This document shows positions 36,613 to 45,828 of a DNA stretch of 64,000 nucleotides, piece by piece (the first letter of the stretch is position 1; every line of letters starts with the position of its first letter). Below the pieces are notes generated by a model. That model had not been told where the DNA came from. It ran no database searches and worked only from the letters and a program-made list of their open reading frames with translations. Source of the DNA: Myxococcus sp. RHSTA-1-4 (GTDB taxonomy: Bacteria > Myxococcota > Myxococcia > Myxococcales > Myxococcaceae). The stretch covers positions 1-64,000 of the forward strand of contig NZ_JAIQDG010000006.1 of NCBI RefSeq assembly GCF_020037125.1, given 5' to 3'. A program made the position numbers and the translations under genes.

Positions 36613-39171
36613 GTGGCGGTGGGTTGGGGGCGGGCGGTGGATCGTCATGCATGGCGCGACGTCGGAGCGCGCCCTTTATTCTTTCCGGCGCTGAGCCTCT
36701 CGCTCGGCGCTCTCTGCGCACCAGCAACACACTTCTCGAGCGGATCATTTCTGCTTTGTGGGGCTTTGCTGGGAGCACTCGGCCTTGCGCTTGCTCGCCT
36801 GCCTGGTGCCCATCTCGCGGTGCTGGGTGCCTTCTGGTCAGCGGGGGCGGGGCTCGCATGCTGGGAAGCCCGGGTGGAGGTGCCAGCGGGGCTCGCCGCC
36901 GGAGGCCCCGCGCTGCTGGAGGGTGAGGCGGAGCGGGTGGAGCGCTTCGACGGCACCACGCGGGTGCGGGTGGCGGTGGCGCGTGCGGGGGTTCCCGAGG
37001 GGTCGATGGAACCCGCCCGCTTCCGGGTGAACCTGTCCATTCGAGGAGCGCCGCCGGAATTGCTGCCCGGGCAGCGCGTGCGCGTGGAGACGCGGCTTCT
37101 GCCGGATGCGCCTCCCGGCAATCCCGGGGAGAAGGACTTCGGGGCAGCGAGGCGGCGCCAGGGCGTGGCGTTCACCGGCGGGGCCGACGCGGGGCGCGTG
37201 CTGGTGCTCTCCCCCGCCCCGGCCTGGCGGCGCGTGCTGGAGGACGCGCGCGCACGGCTGGCGGTGGCGGTGCACGCGGTGGCGCCCTCGCGTGACTCGG
37301 CGGCGCTGTTCCTCACGCTGGCCGCGGGGCAGCGCGCGGAGCTGGACGATGCGTGGGAGGAGGCCTTCTCGCGCGCGGGACTGGCGCACGTGCTGAGCGT
37401 CAGCGGGCTGCATGTGGCGGCGCTGGCGCTGATGACGCTCGCGCTATTGCGGCGCGCGCTGGTCCGCGCGGGGGCTCGGTGGCGGAAGCTGGACGCGCGC
37501 CAGGTGGCGGCACCGGCGGCGGTGCCCTTCGTCTGGGCCTATGTGTTGTTCACCGGCAACCAGCCTCCCGCGGTGCGCTCGGCGGTGATGGCCACGGTGG
37601 TGCTGCTGGGGCTCGCGCTGTGGCGGCGCTCGGACGGGCTCAATGGCCTCGCGGCCGCCGCGGTGGTGATGGTGGCGTGGGCGCCCTCCAGCGTGGAGGA
37701 CCTCTCGCTGCGGCTCTCGTTCCTCGCGGTGCTGGGCCTGGTGCTGCTGTCGCCCGCGCTGCGGCAGGCCCTGCCCCTGGCTCCGCCGGACCCGCGCGAG
37801 CCCCGGCGGCTCCTCCGCTGGTGGGCACAGGCCCGCGAGTCGGTGGCGCAGACGCTGGCCGCCAGCGCCGCCGCCACGCTGTCGGGACTGCCCGTGGTGG
37901 CCGCGGCCTTCGGGCGCGTGAGTCTGGCGGGGCTCCTCTCCAACGTCGTCGCCCTGCCCCTCTGCGGGCTGCTCACGGGACTGGCCGCCGGTGGGGCCGC
38001 GCTCTTCGTCGTGGCGCCCGTGCTCGCCACGCCAGTGCTGTGGGCCGGAGCCTGGGCGTCCGAGCTGCTGCTGGTCATCACCCGCGTCTTCGCCGCCGCG
38101 CCCCTGGCCGCGGTGGAGGTGCCCGCGCTGGGGGGGCTGGCCTCGGCGCTGTACGCGGCCGGGCTGCTGGCGTGGAGCCTCGGCTCGGGGCGCTGGAGGC
38201 TGGGCGGATGGCTGGCCCCGCTTGCCGTGGTGGGCGCGGTGCTGGCACCCAGCCTCGCGCCGGAGCCGGGCCTGCGCGTCACCTTCCTCTCCGTGGGCCA
38301 GGGGGACGCGGTGGTGCTCAGCTCTCGCGGACACCACGCGCTGGTGGACGGCGGAGGCGTGCCCGGGGGCATGGACACCGGGGAGCGCTTCGTCCTCCCG
38401 TACCTGCGCCACCGGGGCATCTCCGCGCTGGACGTGGCCGTGCTGTCCCATCCCCACCCGGACCATGCGCTGGGGCTGGCCTCCGCGCTGGCGCAGGTGT
38501 CCACCGAGCGGCTGTGGCTGCCGGCGGGCGACGAGGACGGACCGCTGTCCCGCCAGGTGAGAGCCGCGGCCCGCGAGGCGCGCGTGGAGGAGGTGCAGGC
38601 CGGCCACCCACCGCTGCGCCTGGGTGAGGCCACGCTGGAGGTCCTGGGGCCACCCGGGCCGGAGGAGCGCGAGCTGCTGGAAGGGGTGAATGACCGCAGC
38701 GTGGTGCTGCTCGTGCGGCATGGCGACGTCACCGTGCTGCTCGCGGGTGACGTGGAGGAGGCCGGAGAGGCCGCGCTCGTGGAGCGGCTGGGGCCGGTGA
38801 CGGTGATGAAGGCGCCGCACCATGGCTCGCGCACCTCGTCCACGGAGTCCCTGCTGGCGCGGACCCGGCCCCGGCACGTCGTCTTCTGCGTGGGGCGGCG
38901 CAACCGCTACGGCTTCCCCCACCCGGAGGTCGAGGCGCGCTACCGGGCCCTGGGCAGTGAGTGCTGGAGAACGGACCTGGGCGGAGCCATCACGGTGGAG
39001 AGTGATGGGCAGGACGTCCGGCTGGTTTCCTTCCTTGCACGCGAGCCGTCGCCGGAGGAAGCCCGGGTTGCCCGCCGGGAAGAGCATCCGCACCGTAGCG
39101 AGGATGATTTCCGAGGACCTCGATCTCCAGCAGTTGACCACCGACCTGAAGCATTCGCTTGGCCCCGGTGA
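36613..39171 (+). CDS. comEC: ComEC/Rec2 DNA uptake channel
   Basis: Inner-membrane channel for single-stranded DNA entry in natural transformation. 852 residues. An N-terminal DUF4131-type region with two or three membrane helices is followed by an OB-like segment (about 85-190). The competence domain has multiple helices (LAHVLSVSGLHVAALALMTL, then VWAYVLFTGNQPPAVRSAVMA). A C-terminal metallo-beta-lactamase domain (about 555-830) has VGQGDAVVL, LSHPHPDHALGL (HxHxDH), LLAGDVEEAGE and MKAPHHGSRTSS. All three parts are present, as in full-length ComEC. The GTG is the first in-frame start available; the N-terminus is less certain. Its 3' end overlaps the next gene by 68 bp in another frame. Confidence 0.9.
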   Translation: MAVGWGRAVDRHAWRDVGARPLFFPALSLSLGALCAPATHFSSGSFLLCGALLGALGLALARLPGAHLAVLGAFWSAGAGLACWEARVEVPAGLAAGGPALLEGEAERVERFDGTTRVRVAVARAGVPEGSMEPARFRVNLSIRGAPPELLPGQRVRVETRLLPDAPPGNPGEKDFGAARRRQGVAFTGGADAGRVLVLSPAPAWRRVLEDARARLAVAVHAVAPSRDSAALFLTLAAGQRAELDDAWEEAFSRAGLAHVLSVSGLHVAALALMTLALLRRALVRAGARWRKLDARQVAAPAAVPFVWAYVLFTGNQPPAVRSAVMATVVLLGLALWRRSDGLNGLAAAAVVMVAWAPSSVEDLSLRLSFLAVLGLVLLSPALRQALPLAPPDPREPRRLLRWWAQARESVAQTLAASAAATLSGLPVVAAAFGRVSLAGLLSNVVALPLCGLLTGLAAGGAALFVVAPVLATPVLWAGAWASELLLVITRVFAAAPLAAVEVPALGGLASALYAAGLLAWSLGSGRWRLGGWLAPLAVVGAVLAPSLAPEPGLRVTFLSVGQGDAVVLSSRGHHALVDGGGVPGGMDTGERFVLPYLRHRGISALDVAVLSHPHPDHALGLASALAQVSTERLWLPAGDEDGPLSRQVRAAAREARVEEVQAGHPPLRLGEATLEVLGPPGPEERELLEGVNDRSVVLLVRHGDVTVLLAGDVEEAGEAALVERLGPVTVMKAPHHGSRTSSTESLLARTRPRHVVFCVGRRNRYGFPHPEVEARYRALGSECWRTDLGGAITVESDGQDVRLVSFLAREPSPEEARVARREEHPHRSEDDFRGPRSPAVDHRPEAFAWPR

Positions 39172-39358
39172 GCCCGTGGGCTACCTGCGCGGCAAGGCGC
39201 TCATGCGAGACCTGCTCGTGGAAATAAAGGGCTTCTCGGAGCTCGAAGCCGAGGAGCTCGTCGACACGTTGGAGCTGCGCGGCTTCCTGCGCTTCCTGGG
39301 GGACCCGTCCGAGCGCTCGGTAGCAGACGCCCACTGGGAAATCAGCCCGCACGCGTAG
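39104..39358 (+). CDS. Small hypothetical protein coupled to comEC
   Basis: 84 residues (MISEDLDLQQLTTDLKHSL...). It has an acidic helical N-terminus, then GPGEPVGYLRGKALMRDLLV and SELEAEELVDTLELRGFLRF, which look like a compact helical fold. No known motif, signal or membrane helix. The start lies inside the last 68 bp of comEC (AGCGAGG 3 nt before), so its translation probably depends on comEC. Its stop is 14 bp from the convergent lipoprotein gene. Confidence 0.7.
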   Translation: MISEDLDLQQLTTDLKHSLGPGEPVGYLRGKALMRDLLVEIKGFSELEAEELVDTLELRGFLRFLGDPSERSVADAHWEISPHA

Positions 39359-39372
39359 CGCGGGGCCTCCGT

Positions 39373-40572
39373 CTACTGGAAGGTCAGCCAGCCGAAGCGC
39401 GGCAGCGCGTGGAAGTCACCCACGAAGAGGGGCGAGAAGGCCTGCCCCTCCACCGCGCGGCGCCCGTGGTGCTCCAGCCGGTAGAGGTTGAAGCGCCAGC
39501 GGTCCCCCTTCTGGGGTGGCACGTGAGGCACCTCGGCCAGGCGGGCGAAGGGAATCCGCATCTCCACCGTCCAGCCCTCGTCGCGGTCGCTCGCGTCGTC
39601 CAGCGTGCCGCGGACCTTCAGCGCCGTCTTCATCTCCGAGTCCCAGGTCTTGTCCATGCCCTGCCGGCGCGCCGGGAAGTAGGCGTCGAAGATGACGTTG
39701 TGCGGAGACACCTGCAGCTCGTTGTACGTGCGCCCGTCCGCGTTGGCGTCGAGGAAGATTTCCACCACCTCCTGCTCGTAGATGGGGTCGTCGCGCTGCT
39801 TCAGCGTGCCCCAGATGTCCGGGTCCTCGATGTCGAAGGCCACGTACAGGGCCGCGTCGTCGTAGACGAGGCGCGCTTCGGTGCGCAGCTGGGCGGGACG
39901 CCCGTCGAAGCTGCCGCGCAGCACCACGGGCTGGGCTGCCTTCCACGCCGCGTCGTCGAGCACACCGTCGAGCGTGGGGGCCTTGCTCGCGCGCGTGACG
40001 GGGTACTCGGGCAGCTCCGGAGCGCCGCCGAGCGGAGGCCCGAGCATCCGCTGGATGCCGTCATGCGCGCGCGGGTCATCCACGGGCAGGCGGCCGTCGT
40101 CGTTCCAGAAGCCGAGCACCACGCGCGCGGGCACGCCCGGCATGGGCACGGAGTGGACGTCCTCGACGACCTTGCCCACGGGCCAGGTCGCGAGCGGCGC
40201 GGCGCCGTCCTGAATCTCGTGGTCGGCGTTGAAGAGCATGCCCCCGCTGGCGGCGTCCACCACGTGGACGAAGAAGCCGTAACCCTTCGGCGGCGGGCGC
40301 TGGGCCTGGAAGTAGTGGGCCAGCCGCACCTGCTCGCCGGGCGCGGCCTTCTGTGGCGTCACCTTCGAGCCCAGGTACACCACCGCGCCGCCGGCGAAGG
40401 TGGCGCCGCTGCGGTAGGTGAGGTCCGTGGGCGCGGCCTCCAGGGTACGCGCCTGCGCGGGCGCGGGCAGGCGGGGCGCGCGCTGGGGCGGACCGGCCTG
40501 CTCGTCGCGGCAGGCGGCGGCGAGGCACATCAGCATCAGGAGCGGGGCGAGGACAGGGGACGGAGGGCGCAT
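39373..40572 (-). CDS. Lipoprotein with CBM9/DOMON-like domain
   Basis: 399 residues with a lipoprotein signal (LLMLMCLAAAC; Cys about 21 becomes the lipid-modified N-terminus). The middle (about 60-190) is a beta domain containing GYGFFVHVVDAASGG. The C-terminal half (about 195-398) matches the carbohydrate-binding module 9/DOMON-like beta sandwich: KAPTLDGVLDDAAWKAAQPV, LYVAFDIEDPDIWG, EVVEIFLDANADGRTYNEL and GWTVEMRIPFARL. It probably binds sugars at the cell surface; no catalytic residues were seen. No linked hydrolase. It is convergent with the gene at 39104. Confidence 0.85.
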   Translation of the reverse strand: MRPPSPVLAPLLMLMCLAAACRDEQAGPPQRAPRLPAPAQARTLEAAPTDLTYRSGATFAGGAVVYLGSKVTPQKAAPGEQVRLAHYFQAQRPPPKGYGFFVHVVDAASGGMLFNADHEIQDGAAPLATWPVGKVVEDVHSVPMPGVPARVVLGFWNDDGRLPVDDPRAHDGIQRMLGPPLGGAPELPEYPVTRASKAPTLDGVLDDAAWKAAQPVVLRGSFDGRPAQLRTEARLVYDDAALYVAFDIEDPDIWGTLKQRDDPIYEQEVVEIFLDANADGRTYNELQVSPHNVIFDAYFPARRQGMDKTWDSEMKTALKVRGTLDDASDRDEGWTVEMRIPFARLAEVPHVPPQKGDRWRFNLYRLEHHGRRAVEGQAFSPLFVGDFHALPRFGWLTFQ

Positions 40573-40694
40573 CGGGGCCGGGCATCCTAGCGGGCTTCGA
40601 CGCGGGATGGGGGCTGCTACGTCCCATGAGTTCCCGCGAATGGGGAGCCGGGGCGGGTTGGACGTCCGGACGCTGCGCGCGTTACGAGTAGCGC

Positions 40695-41465
40695 ATGCGC
40701 CCCTTCCTGACAGCCACGTGGCGGTATCTCGTGATGCTCAACTACGAGGTCGACCCGGAGGTGCTGCGCCCCCTGGTGCCCCGGGGGACGGAGCTGGACC
40801 TGTGGCAGGGCAAGGCCTTCGCCAGCATGGTGGGCTTCCGCTTCCTGGACACGCGCGTGCGCGGCCTTTCCGTGCCGTTCCACCAGAACTTCGACGAGGT
40901 CAACCTGCGCTACTACGTGCGCTACCGGGGCCCCGAGGGCTGGCGCCGGGGCGTGGCGTTCGTGAAGGAAATCGTCCCCCGCGTGGCCATCGCCACCGTG
41001 GCGCGTGTCCTCTACAACGAGCCGTACGTGGCGCTGCCCATGCGGCACACCGTGGAGATGCGGGACGCGGAGCGGGGCACTCCGGGCCGGCTGGAGTACG
41101 CCTGGAAGGCGGGTGGGCGCTGGCACCACCTGGCGGCGAAGACACGCGGCGCGCCCCAGGCCAGCGCGCCGGACTCGGAGGCGGAGTTCATCACCGAGCA
41201 CTACTGGGGCTACACGCCGCAGCGGGACGGCGGGTGCGCGGAGTACCGCGTGGAGCACCCGCGCTGGTCCGTGTGGCAGGTGGACGGGGCGGAGCTCGAC
41301 TGCGACGTGAGCGCCATGTATGGCGCGCGTTTCGCCCCGTTCCTGCGCGGGACGCCCAGCTCGGCGTTCGTGGCGGACGGCTCGGAGGTGTCCGTGTACC
41401 CGGGCACCCGGCTGCCGCTCGGTGGGAGTGGGACACCAGCGCCCCGAGCCGGCCAGGCGGCGTAG
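40695..41465 (+). CDS. DUF2071 (YqjF-like) family protein
   Basis: 256 residues. It begins MRPFLTATWRYLVMLNYEVD and contains the DUF2071 series PEVLRPLVPRGTELDLWQGK, ASMVGFRFLDTRVRGLSVP, FDEVNLRYYVRYRG and RHTVEMRDAERGTPGRLEY. The family folds as an acetoacetate-decarboxylase-like beta barrel; activity has not been assigned. The expected catalytic Lys of true decarboxylases is not evident at the family's position. It has its own 120-bp upstream gap. A second FHA gene follows 123 bp later on the same strand. Confidence 0.85.
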   Translation: MRPFLTATWRYLVMLNYEVDPEVLRPLVPRGTELDLWQGKAFASMVGFRFLDTRVRGLSVPFHQNFDEVNLRYYVRYRGPEGWRRGVAFVKEIVPRVAIATVARVLYNEPYVALPMRHTVEMRDAERGTPGRLEYAWKAGGRWHHLAAKTRGAPQASAPDSEAEFITEHYWGYTPQRDGGCAEYRVEHPRWSVWQVDGAELDCDVSAMYGARFAPFLRGTPSSAFVADGSEVSVYPGTRLPLGGSGTPAPRAGQAA

Positions 41466-41588
41466 GTGACCCAGGGGGCGACCGTCCCACGGCATGGACG
41501 GCCCTCGCCCCGCGTGGACGCTCCGGTCCGGCAACCTCGCGGAACCCGGAGTGTCCCGCCGGTCCGTGGGTTGCTCCCGGGCCGGGCC

Positions 41589-42512
41589 ATGCGCTTCGAA
41601 TTCGAGCACCTGGGCACCACCACCCCGTTCGAACTGTCCGAGGGACTGCACCTGCTGGGCGGCGGCCCGGAGGACCACATCCGGCTGGAGGGGCTGCCCC
41701 CGAAGCTGCTGGCCCTGCGCATCGAGGCCCGGCGGCTCATGGTGGAGGCGGCGCGCACCTTCTCCGTGAATGGAGTGCTCGCGCCTCCGGGCGTCCCCCG
41801 GCTGGTGCTGCCGGGGGAAGTGCTCGGCCTGCCGGAAGAGATGTGTCTGCGGGTGCTCCAGCAGGCGGAGGGCGAGCGCGGCGTGGGCACGGTGGCCGTG
41901 CTCAAGGGGCTGCTCACGAGCGCGGAGGGGCTGGCGCCCTCGCGGGCGGCCACCCTCACCTGCCTCACCGGGCTGGACGTGGGCCGCACCCACGCGCTCG
42001 CGGAGCAGTGCACGGAAATCGGCCGGGGCAGCGAGGTGACGCTCCGCCTGAGAGACCGGGCCGTGTCCCGCACCCACGCGCGCATCCTCCATGACGAGGA
42101 CGGCTTCACACTGGAGGACCTGGCCAGCCCCAATGGAGTCTTCATCAACGGCCAGCGCGTGCTGGGACGCGCGCCCCTGGTGGACGGGGACGTCATCGAG
42201 CTGGGCCGCTCACTGCTGCGCTTCCAGGCCCCCCTGGCGGAACCACCACCGCCGCCCCCGCCTGCCCCTCCTCCCGAGCCCGTCGCCCCGGATTCGGGGG
42301 CCACGGATTCCCCGTCACAGGACGCAGCCCAGGAGCCCGGGACACCGCTGCACACGGACACCGTGCCAACGGAGGCCCCGTCCCCCGGGACGGAAGCGGC
42401 GGCCAAGCGCGCGGCCTTCAAGGTCCGTGGCGAATGGTGGCTGATTGGCCTGGGCGCGGTGGCGGCGCTCGCTGGACTCCTCGTCACGTACGCGCTGGCG
42501 GGCACGGGCTGA
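41589..42512 (+). CDS. FHA-domain membrane protein with a degenerate second FHA (second of two)
   Basis: 307 residues. The first 110 or so residues (MRFEFEHLGTTTPFELSEGL ... RTFSVNGVLAPPG) follow an FHA outline but lack the GR, SxxH and NG residues, so this copy is likely non-binding. A canonical FHA follows (about 135-215): EIGRGSEVTLRLRDRAVSRT, then HARILHDEDG and LASPNGVFINGQRV. Next come a Pro-rich linker ([13 protein letters not shown]), an acidic Ser/Thr region, and a C-terminal membrane helix (LIGLGAVAALAGLLVTYAL) with a three-residue end. It is a tail-anchored cytoplasmic phosphothreonine reader. The upstream in-frame extension has no FHA similarity, so the ATG at 41589 is chosen. Confidence 0.82.
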   Translation: MRFEFEHLGTTTPFELSEGLHLLGGGPEDHIRLEGLPPKLLALRIEARRLMVEAARTFSVNGVLAPPGVPRLVLPGEVLGLPEEMCLRVLQQAEGERGVGTVAVLKGLLTSAEGLAPSRAATLTCLTGLDVGRTHALAEQCTEIGRGSEVTLRLRDRAVSRTHARILHDEDGFTLEDLASPNGVFINGQRVLGRAPLVDGDVIELGRSLLRFQAPLAEPPPPPPPAPPPEPVAPDSGATDSPSQDAAQEPGTPLHTDTVPTEAPSPGTEAAAKRAAFKVRGEWWLIGLGAVAALAGLLVTYALAGTG

Positions 42513-42531
42513 GCGGCCGAAGCAGGGCCGC
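42513..42531. terminator. Hairpin between convergent genes
   Basis: GCGGCC (42513-42518) and GGCCGC (42526-42531) pair across a 7-nt loop directly after the FHA stop. No T-run. Confidence 0.35.
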
Positions 42532-42544
42532 CCCTCCCCGCCCA

Positions 42545-42976
42545 TCACCCCGCCAGCGGTGCCAGCCCGGCCCGCTCCACGAGAATCCGGGCGAGCCGCC
42601 GGTGGTGCTGGAAGAAGCTGGTGAAGTGGACGAAGCCCCACTTGCCCCGGATGGCGTAGACCGTCACGGGCCCGGGCAACACGTCGAGCTTGCGGATGTC
42701 CGCGAAGGAGAAGCGCCGCGTGCGGACCATGCCGCGGTAGGTGATGCCCCGCGAGTCCACGACGATGAGCGTGCGCGCGTAGTACGCGAGCGAGACGGCG
42801 AAGAAGAGGACGAAGAAGCCCGCGGAGAAGAAGGTCTTCAGCGGCACCCCGTCGAAGCGGAAGAGGTACAGCAACACCGAGACCCAGAGCAGCCCTGCCA
42901 CAGCCATGCAGGCCGCCAGGACCCTGCGGGGCCTGAAGACCTGCCGTCCGTCCACATCCGCGTCGCGCCCGGTCAT
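42545..42976 (-). CDS. PH-like domain membrane protein
   Basis: 143 residues. Two membrane helices (about 20-36, AACMAVAGLLWVSVLLYLF; and 47-66, FFSAGFFVLFFAVSLAYYA) are followed by a bacterial PH-like beta domain: TLIVVDSRGITYRGMVRTRR, FSFADIRKLDVLPGPVTVYA and so on, with a closing helix RLARILVERAGL. Such proteins (bPH type) are inner-membrane, of unknown function. A 63-bp gap separates it from the TPR gene upstream, so it may be part of that unit. Confidence 0.8.
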   Translation of the reverse strand: MTGRDADVDGRQVFRPRRVLAACMAVAGLLWVSVLLYLFRFDGVPLKTFFSAGFFVLFFAVSLAYYARTLIVVDSRGITYRGMVRTRRFSFADIRKLDVLPGPVTVYAIRGKWGFVHFTSFFQHHRRLARILVERAGLAPLAG

Positions 42977-43039
42977 ACCTCCAAGTTAGTGCCTACGGCT
43001 GACAGGGTCCACCTGCCCCCCCGCCCTGCTGGCGGGCGG

Positions 43040-44419
43040 TCAACGCAGCTTCGCGGCCTTCTGTCGGGATTCTTCCTGGAGCTGGGCGCGAACGTCCGTG
43101 GCGGACGAAGCCGCATACCGCTCGTAGAGGACACGCGCCTCCGCGTTGCGCCCCAGCGCGCGGTAGGACTCGGCCAGCCCGTACAGCGGCGACGCCGCGG
43201 CGGGCTCCAGCTCCAGGGAGTACTGGTAGTCCGCGGCGGCCTCCGCATAGCGCCGCAGTCCGATGTTCGCGCTGCCCCGGGCGGTGTAGGCCACCGCCAG
43301 CATCGGCTCGAGCTGGATGGCCTGGGTGAGGCTCGTCAACGCGCCGCCGTAGTCCCGGCTGCCGATGCGCTGCACGCCCTGCTCGTACGCGCGGCGGGCC
43401 TGGGCCCGCGTCGTATCCGCCACCGGTCCGGAGCCCGGGGGCTGTCCCGCCGCCTGCGGCGAGGCGCCCGCCTGCGCCATCTTCGCCCGCGCCCGGGTGA
43501 TGTTGTCCTGCGCGCTCTGGCGGATGGCGGCGTCCTGGGTGAGCTGTGCCGCGCGCTCCCACTTCTCCACCGCCTGCCCGTAATAGCCGAGCACCGCCAT
43601 CGCGTTGCCCAGCTTGAAGAGCGCCTCCACATGGCCGGAGTCCGCGTGCGACGCGTCCAGGAAGGCGAAGGCCGCCTCGCGGTAGCGGCGCTCCTTCATC
43701 AGCGCATCCCCGTCGCGGATGCGCGAGGCCGCGAGCGCCGGGTTCGGCGTGCGCTCCGGCTCGGGCACCGCGGCGGCGCCGGTGGGACGGGACTCGGGAA
43801 AGGGCGCGGGCTGCTCCGCCACCGGCGCGGAGGCGGCCGCGGGCTGCGCGGAGGCCGTGGCCGTGGTGGCCGGCAGCGGCTCGGCGCCCATGGCGGCCAG
43901 GTGCTCTCGCGCCTTGCGGACCCAGACCTGCTCGCCGGGGCGCTTCTCGCGCGCGATGTACGCCTGGTACGCGGGAATCGCCTTGTCCTTCTGGCCGAGC
44001 TGCCGGTAGCACTCCCCCAGCCCGTAGTAGCCGTCCGCGTCGTTCGGCTCGAGCTGGGTGTAGCGCTCGTACGCCTGGGCCGCGGTGGCGAGGTCGCCCG
44101 CCTTGCGCGCGGCGTAGCCCAGGTTGAAGTACGCCATCTTCATCCCGGGGTCCGCCTGGGTGGCCTCGCGGAAGCGGGCGATGGCGTCCGCCACCTGCCC
44201 CTTGCGGAAGAGCACGGTGCCCAGGCCGTTCAGCGCGGCGGCGTAGCCGGGCGTGGCGGTCAGTGCTTCACGATAGGCCGCGGCCGCTTCGTCCAACCTG
44301 CCGGCCGACAGCGCCGACTCGGCCCGCTCGAAGGCGGCGCGCGCGGGCGCGGAGGGCTCCGCGGCGCCCAGCAGCAACGCCGCGGACATGGCGATGACGA
44401 ACCTGCGCAAGACGACCAT
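43040..44419 (-). CDS. Exported TPR-repeat protein
   Basis: 459 residues. A signal-like N-terminus (MVVLRRFVIAMSAALLLGAA) precedes two TPR blocks. The first (about 25-170) includes AESALSAGRLDEAAAAYREA, LGTVLFRKGQVADAIARFRE, LGYAARKAGDLATAAQAYER and LGECYRQLGQKDKAIPAYQA. The second (about 230-450) includes GDALMKERRYREAAFAFLDA, LGNAMAVLGYYGQAVEKWER and GSANIGLRRYAEAAADYQYS. A Pro/Ala-rich linker joins them. It probably scaffolds an envelope complex; the partner is unknown. It follows the purA terminator. Confidence 0.85.
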   Translation of the reverse strand: MVVLRRFVIAMSAALLLGAAEPSAPARAAFERAESALSAGRLDEAAAAYREALTATPGYAAALNGLGTVLFRKGQVADAIARFREATQADPGMKMAYFNLGYAARKAGDLATAAQAYERYTQLEPNDADGYYGLGECYRQLGQKDKAIPAYQAYIAREKRPGEQVWVRKAREHLAAMGAEPLPATTATASAQPAAASAPVAEQPAPFPESRPTGAAAVPEPERTPNPALAASRIRDGDALMKERRYREAAFAFLDASHADSGHVEALFKLGNAMAVLGYYGQAVEKWERAAQLTQDAAIRQSAQDNITRARAKMAQAGASPQAAGQPPGSGPVADTTRAQARRAYEQGVQRIGSRDYGGALTSLTQAIQLEPMLAVAYTARGSANIGLRRYAEAAADYQYSLELEPAAASPLYGLAESYRALGRNAEARVLYERYAASSATDVRAQLQEESRQKAAKLR

Positions 44420-44456
44420 GACGGCTCCCGGAGATGCCAACCCCGGAAGCCGTAGC

Positions 44457-44501
44457 AGAAAACGGGGGGCCGCGTCAGCCCACTCCAGCCGGGGCCCCCG
44501 T
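44457..44501 (-). terminator. Terminator of purA
   Basis: On the minus strand ACGGGGGCC (44501-44493) pairs with GGCCCCCCGT (44471-44462) with one bulge. TTTTCT follows the stem. It closes the addB-addA-purA unit. Confidence 0.8.
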
Positions 44502-44505
44502 GCGG

Positions 44506-45828
<1,323 letters not shown>

